A stretch of DNA of 35,463 nucleotides from an uncultured Prevotella sp. (GTDB taxonomy: Bacteria; Bacteroidota; Bacteroidia; Bacteroidales; Bacteroidaceae), in the NCBI GenBank assembly GCA_900772835.1, contig CAAGSA010000034.1, positions 1-35,463 of the forward strand, read 5' to 3'. This document shows, piece by piece, positions 1 through 6,994 of this stretch. A model generated the notes under the pieces. That model ran no database searches. It saw only the letters and a program-made list of their open reading frames with translations, and was not told where the DNA came from. Both the position numbers and the translations under genes were made by a program. How positions within the stretch are numbered: the stretch's first letter is position 1; each line of letters opens with the position of its first letter.

Positions 1-363
1 AAGCTTAATAGAAAGATTCCGAATGCCAAGCGAAGACCGCAGTATCCAGCAGTGTTGGTTGGACAGTTGGCAGTAAGCGATTTGTTCAGTGGACATCATG
101 TGGGAGATGAATTGTTGGATTTCATCAAATCATGGTTTATAGACCCATTGAATAAAACAGGATGCCGATATGTCATTGTTGATGCCGTCAACCATCCGAA
201 AGTGTTTGAATATTATCAACGAAATGGTTTCAAGTTCTTGTTTTCGTCAGATGAGGAAGAATGGACCTTTTTGCATAACAAAGGTCTAGAGCAAACAACT
301 CCGATAGAGCCGATGAAGACACGACTGATGTACTTTGATTTGATTTATCTTCGCACAAAATAA
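1..363 (+). CDS. GNAT-family N-acetyltransferase, 5' end outside the window
   Basis: The reading frame is open from base 1, so the gene starts upstream; about 120 residues remain. The stretch YPAVLVGQLAVSD, followed by SGHHVGDELL and later AVNHPKVFEYYQRNGF, matches the second half of a GNAT fold: strand beta4, the acetyl-CoA loop, and the closing YxxxGF motif. The PAV-x-x-G-x-LAV sequence resembles the TacT/AtaT-like acetyltransferases that act as toxins on aminoacyl-tRNA, but many ordinary GNATs share the fold. The acetyl-CoA loop, normally Q/RxxGxG, reads SGHHVG, so one glycine is lost. Base composition is clearly more AT-rich than the housekeeping genes that follow, which suggests recent acquisition. 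Whether an antitoxin gene precedes it cannot be seen. Family is fairly sure; a toxin role is speculative. Confidence 0.75.
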   Translation, partial: KLNRKIPNAKRRPQYPAVLVGQLAVSDLFSGHHVGDELLDFIKSWFIDPLNKTGCRYVIVDAVNHPKVFEYYQRNGFKFLFSSDEEEWTFLHNKGLEQTTPIEPMKTRLMYFDLIYLRTK

Positions 364-428
364 CAAATAAAAGATAATGAGCCTCTCAAGCGAGCCGTAA
401 GGCTGCATAATAGAGGGGCGTTACTTAT

Positions 429-471
429 TTTAGGCAGTAACGAAATCCATAGGGATACGTTGCTGCCTAAA
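429..471 (+). terminator. Long stem-loop after the acetyltransferase gene
   Basis: TTTAGGCAG (429-437) pairs perfectly with CTGCCTAAA (463-471). Inside it AACG pairs with CGTT and ATCC with GGAT around an ATAG loop, giving one long, nearly continuous hairpin 66 bases after the stop codon. It is followed by a T-rich stretch rather than a clean T run, so termination is likely but not certain. The rest of 364-575 shows no gene. Confidence 0.5.
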
Positions 472-533
472 TTCATTTTATCAACTATTATTGCTTCTGT
501 ATCGGGCTCGATTTTTGATTATGCAAATTGGTA

Positions 534-563
534 TGAAAAAAGGCAATCCTTTTTGGATTACCT
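534..563 (-). terminator. Intrinsic terminator of the tRNA-Val gene
   Basis: Read on the minus strand, AGGTAATCC pairs with GGATTGCCT (9 pairs, one G-U) around an AAAAA loop and is followed by a run of T. It begins 12 bases past the tRNA 3' end and fits a rho-independent terminator for that tRNA transcript. Confidence 0.7.
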
Positions 564-575
564 TTAAAAAAATAG

Positions 576-650
576 TAGGGACGATCGGGCTCGAACCGAT
601 GACCTCTGCAATGTGACTGCAGCGCTCTAAACCAACTGGGCTACGCCCCT
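576..650 (-). tRNA. tRNA-Val, anticodon CAC
   Basis: The minus strand folds into a complete cloverleaf of 75 bases: acceptor stem AGGGGCG/CGTCCCT (one G-U), a D arm with AGTTGGTTTA loop, anticodon stem CTGCA/TGCAG with loop GTCACAT, a five-base variable loop AGGTC, T stem ATCGG/CCGAT with loop TTCGAGC, and discriminator A. The loop places CAC at positions 34-36, reading GUG valine codons; A73 is typical of valine tRNAs. CCA is not encoded. The D stem has GCCC opposite GAGC, leaving a C-A mismatch where U-A is usual. Confidence 0.92.
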
Positions 651-678
651 ATACCAACGTTAGGTATTAAAAACGGTG

Positions 679-710
679 CAAAAGTAACAACAATTTTTCT
701 AACGACAAAA
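679..710 (-). promoter_or_regulatory. Bacteroidetes-type promoter of the tRNA gene
   Basis: On the minus strand TTTTG (706-710) is followed after 19 bases by TACTTTTG (679-686), a perfect TAnnTTTG -7 element. Transcription would start around 672, about 20 bases before the mature tRNA 5' end. Confidence 0.7.
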
Positions 711-759
711 GAAATACAAACTTTTTTTGAAAGTCGTGCAAAAAAAACTGTTTGCAGCA

Positions 760-826
760 CCAGTCGCCGAAATGCCACAATGTGCCAGCTACCGAAACAC
801 CGCAATGTGTCAGTCGCCGGAACACC
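760..826. repeat. 25-base degenerate tandem repeat, 2.7 copies
   Basis: Units lie at 760-784, 785-809 and 810-826 (partial). Each carries CCAG, then CCGAAA, a CC pair and CAATGTG at the same phase; about 18 of 25 positions agree between the first two. It sits between the tRNA promoter and the clpB terminator and encodes nothing obvious. Confidence 0.7.
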
Positions 827-828
827 AT

Positions 829-877
829 AAAAAAAAGCGCGGAGCAGAATCCTTTAGCTGGTCTGCCCCGGCGCTTT
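829..877 (-). terminator. Intrinsic terminator of clpB
   Basis: Read on the minus strand, AAAGCGC plus GGGGCAGA pairs with TCTGCTCC plus GCGCTTT, with one bulged base, and is followed directly by a run of eight T. It lies about 70 bases past the clpB stop codon. Confidence 0.8.
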
Positions 878-949
878 CATATACAAACATACTAACGTCA
901 GCAATTATTTATTCTGTATCCAACCCCCGAGCGTGTGGGGGAGGAGCTG

Positions 950-3538
950 TCAGTTGCGGAACTGCAGTCCGCCACCGTTCGCATCGATCACTATAGGCTT
1001 CTCGCGCGACACCTCTTCAGAAAGAATCTTCTTAGATAGGTCGTTGAGCACGAGTCTCTGTATGGCTCTCTTCACTGGGCGTGCTCCGAACTCAGGGTCG
1101 TAGCCTGCGTCGGCAAGATAGCCGATGGCGGCATCCGTCACGCTGAGCGTGAAGCCCTGCGGCTCCAGCATCTTCTTCACAGAGTTCATCTGCAGCCTTA
1201 CCACATCGGCAATCTCGTTCTTCGTCAGCGGCAGGAACATGATAGTTTCGTCGATACGGTTCAGGAATTCCGGACGAATAGTCTTTTTCAGCATCTCCAT
1301 CACTTTCTGCTTCGTGCCCTCCACGATGGTGTCGTGGTTCTGCGGCGTGAGCTTCTCGAACTCCTGCTGTATATACTGGCTTCCGAGGTTCGAGGTCATG
1401 ATGATTATGGTGTTCTTGAAGTTCACCGTCCTGCCCTTGTTGTCGGTAAGCCGTCCGTCGTCGAGCACCTGCAGCAGGATATTGAACACGTCGGGATGAG
1501 CCTTCTCAATCTCGTCGAAGAGCACCACCGAGTACGGCTTGCGCCTTACAGCCTCGGTGAGTTGTCCGCCCTCGTCGTAGCCCACGTATCCTGGAGGTGC
1601 ACCGATAAGGCGCGACACGCTGAATTTCTCCTGATATTCACTCATGTCGATTCGCGTCATCATCGTCTCGTCGTTGAACAGGTATTCGGCGAGGGCCTTT
1701 GCCAGCTCCGTCTTTCCCACTCCCGTGGTTCCGAGGAATATGAACGATGCTATCGGGCGCTTAGGGTCTTGCAGTCCGGCACGGCTGCGGCGCACGGCGT
1801 CGCTCACGGCGCTTATTGCCTCGTCCTGTCCGATAACCCTCCTGTGCAGTTCTTCCTCCAGATGGAGCAGCTTCTCGCGTTCGCTCTGCAGCATACGCGT
1901 CACTGGTATTCCCGTCCAGCGGCTCACCACCTCGGCAATGTCGTCGGCTGTAACTTCCTCGCGCACCATGGCTTCGGCTCCCTGCGTGTTCTTCAGCTGT
2001 TCCTGAATGCTTTTTATGTCGTCCTCCAGTGCCTTCAGGCGGCTGTAGCGTATCTCTGCCACGCGCTCGTAGTTTCCTTCCCTTTCGGCTCGTTCAGCCT
2101 CCAGCTTCAGGTTCTCCATCTGCTGCTTGTCCTCCTGAATCTTGTTCACGAGCGTTTTCTCGCCTTCCCATTTTGCTCGGTACTGCTTCTCCTGCTCCTT
2201 CAGGTCGGCAATCTCCTTGTCGAGCTGTTCTATCTTCGGCTGGTCGTTCTCGCGCTTTATTGCCTCTCGCTCGATTTCGAGCTGCTTCAGCTTTCGTGTT
2301 ATCTCGTCGAGTTCCTCCGGCACGGAATCGCGCTCCATGCGCAGCTTTGCTGCCGCCTCGTCCATCAGGTCGATTGCCTTGTCGGGCAGGAAACGGTCGC
2401 TGATATACCTTTCCGACAGTTTCACGGCAGCTATGCAGGCATCGTCCTGTATACGCACCTTGTGGTGGTTCTCGTAGCGCTCCTTCAGTCCGCGCAGTAT
2501 TGATATGGCGCTCATCTCGTCCGGTTCGTCCACCATCACCGTCTGGAACCTGCGCTCCAGCGCCTTGTCCTTTTCAAAATACTTCTGGTATTCGTTGAGC
2601 GTGGTGGCACCGATAGCTCTCAGTTCGCCTCTTGCCAGTGCCGGCTTCAGGATGTTTGCGGCATCCATTGCTCCCTCTCCGCCTCCGGCTCCCACGAGAG
2701 TGTGGATTTCGTCGATGAATAGGATAATCCTGCCTTCGCTTTTTGTCACTTCGTTTATCACGCTCTTCAGCCTTTCCTCAAATTCGCCTTTGTATTTTGC
2801 TCCGGCAACGAGTGCTCCCATGTCGAGCGAGTAGAGCTGCTTGTCCTTCAGGTTCTCCGGCACGTCGCCTCTGACGATTCGCTCTGCCAGTCCCTCCACG
2901 ATTGCCGTCTTACCGGTTCCCGGCTCGCCTATCAGTATAGGGTTGTTCTTTGTTCTTCGCGACAGAATCTGCAGCACCCTTCTTATCTCCTCGTCGCGGC
3001 CGATTACTGGGTCAAGTTTCCCCTGGCGCGCCTGTTCCACGAGGTTCTTGGCGTATTTGTCGAGACTCTGGTAGTTCTCATCGCCGCTCTGGCTCTGCAC
3101 CTTCTGTCCCTGTCGCAGTTCCTGTATGGCTTTGAGCATCTCGTTCTCCGTGCATCCGGCGTCCTTCATTATCCGGCTTGCCGTGGAGCCGTCGGTGAGC
3201 AGTGCGAGCATGATGGGTTCCACGCTGACAAACTCGTCGCCCATCTGCTGTGCCCTTGCCACGGCTTTAGTGAGCACGTTGTTTGTGTCGTTCGAGAGGT
3301 ATGGCTGTCCGCCCTGCACTCTCGGCAGATGCTTGATTTCCTGGTCGGCGAGCATCTCTATCTGTGCGGCGTTCACTCCTAATTTCTGGAAGATGAAGTT
3401 TGCCACGTCCCTGGCCTTCAGCATCACTCCCTTCAGCAAGTGTACCGGTTCGATGGTCTGCTGTCCGCTCGTCTGTGCGGTGTTGATTGCCTGTTGCACA
3501 ACCTCCTGCGCTTTGATTGTAAATTTGTCGAATGTCAT
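950..3538 (-). CDS. clpB: ATP-dependent disaggregase ClpB (Hsp104/Hsp100 family)
   Basis: This 862-residue protein has the full ClpB layout and usual length. There is an N-terminal Clp-N domain (about 1-145), a first AAA+ domain with Walker A GEPGTGKT (204-211), a long charged coiled-coil middle domain (about 400-530) that distinguishes ClpB from ClpA/ClpC, and a second AAA+ domain with GTTGVGKT around K609, ending in a ClpB small domain. It threads aggregated proteins through its hexameric pore in the cytosol, working with DnaK. An in-frame extension reaches an ATG at 3604, but the start at 3538 begins the conserved MTFDKFT sequence and has a strong Shine-Dalgarno. The gene stands alone, with its own terminator. 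The family is certain. Confidence 0.97.
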   Translation of the reverse strand: MTFDKFTIKAQEVVQQAINTAQTSGQQTIEPVHLLKGVMLKARDVANFIFQKLGVNAAQIEMLADQEIKHLPRVQGGQPYLSNDTNNVLTKAVARAQQMGDEFVSVEPIMLALLTDGSTASRIMKDAGCTENEMLKAIQELRQGQKVQSQSGDENYQSLDKYAKNLVEQARQGKLDPVIGRDEEIRRVLQILSRRTKNNPILIGEPGTGKTAIVEGLAERIVRGDVPENLKDKQLYSLDMGALVAGAKYKGEFEERLKSVINEVTKSEGRIILFIDEIHTLVGAGGGEGAMDAANILKPALARGELRAIGATTLNEYQKYFEKDKALERRFQTVMVDEPDEMSAISILRGLKERYENHHKVRIQDDACIAAVKLSERYISDRFLPDKAIDLMDEAAAKLRMERDSVPEELDEITRKLKQLEIEREAIKRENDQPKIEQLDKEIADLKEQEKQYRAKWEGEKTLVNKIQEDKQQMENLKLEAERAEREGNYERVAEIRYSRLKALEDDIKSIQEQLKNTQGAEAMVREEVTADDIAEVVSRWTGIPVTRMLQSEREKLLHLEEELHRRVIGQDEAISAVSDAVRRSRAGLQDPKRPIASFIFLGTTGVGKTELAKALAEYLFNDETMMTRIDMSEYQEKFSVSRLIGAPPGYVGYDEGGQLTEAVRRKPYSVVLFDEIEKAHPDVFNILLQVLDDGRLTDNKGRTVNFKNTIIIMTSNLGSQYIQQEFEKLTPQNHDTIVEGTKQKVMEMLKKTIRPEFLNRIDETIMFLPLTKNEIADVVRLQMNSVKKMLEPQGFTLSVTDAAIGYLADAGYDPEFGARPVKRAIQRLVLNDLSKKILSEEVSREKPIVIDANGGGLQFRN

Positions 3539-3545
3539 ATATTGA

Positions 3546-3554
3546 TCTCCTTTC
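3546..3554 (-). promoter_or_regulatory. Strong Shine-Dalgarno of clpB
   Basis: The minus strand reads AAAGGAGAT, ending 7 bases before the ATG at 3538. Bacteroidetes rarely use such a sequence, and most other starts in this window lack one, so it both decides the start and stands out. It may support high translation during heat stress; that is inference. Confidence 0.75.
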
Positions 3555-3589
3555 TTGTTTTGTTTCATAATGTTACGCCATCTGTAGAG

Positions 3590-3622
3590 CAAAGCGTATA
3601 CCATAAGGCGTGTGGTGACAAT
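3590..3622 (-). promoter_or_regulatory. Possible clpB promoter
   Basis: On the minus strand ATTG (3619-3622) precedes TACGCTTTG (3590-3598), a -7-like element with one base too many between TA and TTTG. The fit is imperfect, and a heat-shock-specific or more distant promoter is possible. Confidence 0.35.
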
Positions 3623-3905
3623 CTGTCGCTTCTGTGTGACGATTCGGCATAATTGGATATGGAAAAAGAGCTGTTTGGCTGTCAGATGGTCAGAGTGGCT
3701 GCGGAGCGTAAATGTATATGGATTTTAACGAATTGATACATTTAAATGTTAAATCTTGATGAGGCTGACGCTCTGAGAATCGAATATTTGCGGCAAACTG
3801 AAATTTTGTGCGCAAAAATCGCAAAAGTTTCCAGTCTGCGTAAAGTAGTGTGTTTCAAAGGAATATGGATTTTGCTCTTTCGAAATACTGTAAATCTTGC
3901 TGTCA

Positions 3906-4067
3906 TTCCTATCGAACTCTTTAACCGTTCGATAGGAACGATCGAAGAGTTTGTGATGAAAAAGTAGAGGTGCGGTATGCTTTGCGACGGGATTTTGCCT
4001 GTTTTTGTAAACGGAAACATTGCATTTTCTGTTTCCGTCCATCGGCGGCGCGGTCGGAAAACCGCGC
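3906..4067. other. Cluster of three hairpins in the MATE-clpB gap
   Basis: The 620-base gap 3539-4159 has no convincing gene. It holds three perfect inverted repeats: TTCCTATCGAAC/GTTCGATAGGAA (3906-3938, loop 9), ACGGAAACA/TGTTTCCGT (4011-4038, loop 10) and GCGCGGT/ACCGCGC (4048-4067, loop 6). None has a T run, so they are not standard terminators. Short ORFs on both strands (3746-3967 plus, 3749-4111 minus) cross the area and have no recognisable domain. A structured RNA or decayed element is possible. Confidence 0.5.
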
Positions 4068-4159
4068 AACCGTAGGAAACAGACAATAAGGGTATTTAAT
4101 ATTGTAAACAAAAATGTTTTCTGAGTGTTAATTTGTCTGGTGCCGTATGTGAACGAACC

Positions 4160-5521
4160 TTAATTTTTGGTCTGTTCGGCGAGCAGACTGTTTACCTTCT
4201 TGCGGAAATAATAGTAATATAGCACGGCGGCTATGGTGAGGCTGATGGGGAATGCTGCCCAGATACCCACGATGCCATAGTTGAGCCAGATGCCGAGGAT
4301 ATAGCTTACCGGCAGCGATACTATGAAGAAGGAGAAGAAGGATATGTACATCATCGGCTTGACGTGGGCGGTGCCGCGCAGGGCGTTGGCATACACCATC
4401 TGCATGCCGTCGCCGAACTGGTAGACCACCATCAGCAGTATCACCTGGGCACAGAGCGCAGCCACGGCATCGCTGTCGGCAAACCAGTAGCCCATCTGGT
4501 TGCGCAGCAGCAGCACTGGCACGCAGACAATGCAGCCGATGAGCAGCACGATATGGAAGCCGGATGCAGTCACGGTGCGCAGTTCCTGCAGCTCGCCCTG
4601 GCCGATATAGTAGCTCACGCGCACCGACACGGCAGACGTGATGCCATAGTAGACCATGAAGAAGAGCTGCGAGATGGTAATCATAATCTGGTGGGTGGCG
4701 AGCGCCGTGGTGCCCAGCCATCCTGCCATCACGCCCGTGAGGGCGAATGCCGATGCCTCCATTCCCATCTGCAGGGCGAGCGGCCAGCTTATCTTGTTTA
4801 GCTTGCCGAACTGCCGGCGGCAGCACGAGGCAGCGGCGGTGGCGCTGCAGAACTCGCGGTATTTCCCGGCGCGCATGAATATCGCCAGGGCTATGGCGAG
4901 CATTGCTATGCGGCTCACCATGGTGGAGATTCCGGCGCCGAGCAGTCCCAGTTCGGGCCAGGGGCCGGGGCCGTAGATGAGCAGATAGTTGCCCAGGATG
5001 TTCAGCAGGTTTGCTATCACCATTATGTACATCGAGGTCTTGGTATGGCCGATGGCGTCGAAGAACTGCTTCAGCGTGTTGAACCAGCACACGAAGGGCA
5101 GCGAAATCATGTTCACCACCATATACGGGCGCATCAGCGGCAGCAGTTCCTCCGGCTGCCCCATCAGATGGATGTTCATGTATACGGCGGCAAGCACGGC
5201 GAGCAGCAGCAGGGCGGTGGTGGTGGCGGCGAGCATTCCGTTCTTGATCATTGAACCGATCTCGGCGGTATCGCCGCGCCCGTAGAGCTGCCCGATCAGG
5301 GGCGTCAGCCCATAGCTGAAGCCGAGTGCAAACACGAGGATTATCGACATCACGGTGTTCACGAAGCTCGCGGCGGCGAGCTCGTTCACGCTGTGGTGCC
5401 CCACCATCAGCGTGTCGGCAAAACCGAGCACGATGGTGCCCACCTGGCCCACGACGAGCGGCATGCCGAGCGTGAGTAGAGTGCGGTAGTGGTAAGAGTA
5501 TTTGTTGAAGTTGTATGCCAT
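4160..5521 (-). CDS. MATE-family multidrug efflux transporter
   Basis: The 453-residue protein is strongly hydrophobic, with about 12 predicted membrane helices in two repeated halves, which is the MATE size and topology. Recognisable features are the opening LLTLGMPLVVGQVGTIV, the loop with GADT-like residues LGFADTLMVGHHSV, and the second-half repeat beginning PLALQMGMEA. MATE proteins of the NorM/DinF type expel cationic drugs or metabolites in exchange for Na+ or H+. The start at 5521 is chosen because a perfect promoter -7 box lies at 5567-5574; the longer ORF start at 5569 would fall inside the promoter. No neighbour suggests a substrate. It is divergent from the next gene. Confidence 0.92.
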   Translation of the reverse strand: MAYNFNKYSYHYRTLLTLGMPLVVGQVGTIVLGFADTLMVGHHSVNELAAASFVNTVMSIILVFALGFSYGLTPLIGQLYGRGDTAEIGSMIKNGMLAATTTALLLLAVLAAVYMNIHLMGQPEELLPLMRPYMVVNMISLPFVCWFNTLKQFFDAIGHTKTSMYIMVIANLLNILGNYLLIYGPGPWPELGLLGAGISTMVSRIAMLAIALAIFMRAGKYREFCSATAAASCCRRQFGKLNKISWPLALQMGMEASAFALTGVMAGWLGTTALATHQIMITISQLFFMVYYGITSAVSVRVSYYIGQGELQELRTVTASGFHIVLLIGCIVCVPVLLLRNQMGYWFADSDAVAALCAQVILLMVVYQFGDGMQMVYANALRGTAHVKPMMYISFFSFFIVSLPVSYILGIWLNYGIVGIWAAFPISLTIAAVLYYYYFRKKVNSLLAEQTKN

Positions 5522-5566
5522 AATATATAAGTATGTACGTTTTGATAAACGTTCGGAAAAACCCTG

Positions 5567-5601
5567 CAAAGGTAGGCATAAATTTGCTTATGTGCAAAAA
5601 A
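5567..5601 (-). promoter_or_regulatory. Promoter of the MATE transporter gene
   Basis: On the minus strand TTTTTTG (5595-5601), 20 bases, then TACCTTTG (5567-5574): a perfect Bacteroidetes promoter. The leader to the ATG at 5521 would be about 40 bases. Confidence 0.75.
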
Positions 5602-5644
5602 ACGGCTCATAGAGCACGCACTACGGCTAAAAGACGGCGCGAAA

Positions 5645-5676
5645 TTTGGTTTTTTGTCGATTTAGTTGTAATTTTG
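5645..5676 (+). promoter_or_regulatory. Promoter of the tandem-GNAT/parE unit
   Basis: TTTG (5645-5648), 20 bases, then TAATTTTG (5669-5676). The predicted leader of about 130 bases is long for this window and contains a hairpin near its end. Confidence 0.65.
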
Positions 5677-5768
5677 CTGCGTTTTAAAACGAGAAGATTT
5701 ATTTATTTGCAAGAAGAGAGACTTGCGGTGTGCGCCGGCGGCGCCATGCCGCAGGAGCGTTCTTATGT

Positions 5769-5789
5769 TTCCGAAACGCGGTTTCGGAA
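5769..5789 (+). other. Leader hairpin before the tandem-GNAT gene
   Basis: TTCCGAAAC (5769-5777) pairs perfectly with GTTTCGGAA (5781-5789) around a GCG loop, 24 bases before the start codon. It could influence translation or mRNA stability; there is no T run. Confidence 0.5.
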
Positions 5790-5813
5790 TAACACAGTTA
5801 TTGGATTTGGAAT

Positions 5814-6968
5814 ATGTCATCAGTAGAAATAAGAAAAGTCGAGTCGAAACGCGACTTGAAGAAGTTTATAGATTTCCGTTACGACCTTTATGCGGGCTGC
5901 GAATACGATGCACCGAACCTGTTCAGCGACGACATGAACACGCTGAGCAAGGACAAGAATGCCGCATTCGAATTCTGCGAGTCGGAATACTTCATGGCTT
6001 TCGACAAGGCGACGGGAAAGATGGTGGGGCGCGTTGCCGCCATCATCAACCATAAGGCAAACCGGAAGTGGGGCAGGGAGGATGTGCGCTTCGGGTGGAT
6101 AGATTTCGTGGACGACATCAATGTGTCGCGCGCGCTGCTTGATGCCGTGGAGCAATACGGCAGGAGCAAGGGGATGACCCACGTGGTGGGACCGCTCGGG
6201 TTTACCGACATGGACCCCGAGGGAATGCTGACAAAGGGATTCGACCAGCTCGGCACGATGGCCACGATATACAACTATGCCTACTATCCGGAGCACATGG
6301 AGAGGCTCGGCGGATTCAGAAAGGACAACGACTATGTGGAGTACAAGCTCTACGTGCCGAAGGAAGTGCCGGAGAAATACTCCAAGGTGGCAAGCCTGAT
6401 AGAAAAACGATACAACCTGCACGTGAAGAAACTCACGAAGAAGGATGTGTTCGAAGGAGGATACGGCAGACGGATATTCGAGATAATAAACGAGACGTTC
6501 AGCCATCTGTACGGATATTCAGAACTGTCCGACAAGCAGATAGAACAATACATCAACATGTATTTCCCGCTTGCCGACCTGAACCTCATCACCGCGATAG
6601 AAGACTGGAACGACGGCCACAAGCTGGTGGGCATCGGCATCACCATACCCTCGCTCACAAGGGCACTGCAGAAATGCCGGCGCGGCAGGCTCACGCCGTT
6701 CGGATGGTGGCACGTGCTGAGAGCGCTGAAGTTCCACAAGACAAAGGTGGTGGACCTGCTGCTCATCGGCATACTGCCCGAATACCGCGCCAAGGGGGCG
6801 AACTCGCTGCTCTTTGCCGACCTCATTCCGCGCTACGTGGAATACGGATTCGAATGGGGAGAGACACACGTGGAGATGGAGACGAACGATAAGGTGCAGA
6901 GCCAGTGGCAGTATCTCGACTGCGAGAACCACAAACGCCGGCGCTGCTACATAAAAGAGATAAAGTAG
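5814..6968 (+). CDS. Large GNAT-fold protein of unknown substrate
   Basis: The protein has 384 residues and no signal peptide or membrane span. It resembles the Bacteroidetes group annotated as N-acetyltransferase or YghO-like. The N-terminal half contains an acetyltransferase-like core (KMVGRVAAIINHKAN, then FVDDINVSRALLDAVEQYGRSKGMTHVVGP). The C-terminal half has a second GNAT-like stretch with LLLIGILPEYRAKGANSLLFADLIPRY, in which RAKGAN sits where the acetyl-CoA loop is expected. The substrate is unknown. The stop codon is only 26 bases before parE, and no promoter is visible between, so the two are probably co-transcribed. The family assignment is reasonable; the function is open. Confidence 0.75.
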   Translation: MSSVEIRKVESKRDLKKFIDFRYDLYAGCEYDAPNLFSDDMNTLSKDKNAAFEFCESEYFMAFDKATGKMVGRVAAIINHKANRKWGREDVRFGWIDFVDDINVSRALLDAVEQYGRSKGMTHVVGPLGFTDMDPEGMLTKGFDQLGTMATIYNYAYYPEHMERLGGFRKDNDYVEYKLYVPKEVPEKYSKVASLIEKRYNLHVKKLTKKDVFEGGYGRRIFEIINETFSHLYGYSELSDKQIEQYINMYFPLADLNLITAIEDWNDGHKLVGIGITIPSLTRALQKCRRGRLTPFGWWHVLRALKFHKTKVVDLLLIGILPEYRAKGANSLLFADLIPRYVEYGFEWGETHVEMETNDKVQSQWQYLDCENHKRRRCYIKEIK

Positions 6969-6994
6969 AGGAGAAAAGGGAGAAACAAAAGAAT

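Noticed and set aside
1..6. The window begins with AAGCTT (a HindIII site)
   Set aside because: A six-base site is expected by chance and says nothing about the biology.
1334..2503. A 389-codon plus-strand open frame inside clpB
   Set aside because: It lies antisense to a certain ClpB gene, is rich in L, H and V from codon mirroring, and has no recognisable domain.
3746..3967. A 73-codon plus-strand ORF between clpB and the MATE gene
   Set aside because: No domain, promoter or ribosome site supports it, and an equally long frame runs opposite; it is reported only as part of a possible non-coding element.
4128..5597. A 489-codon frame on the same strand as the MATE gene
   Set aside because: The translation is rich in R, H, A and P with no hydrophobic pattern; it is a shifted shadow of the MATE gene.
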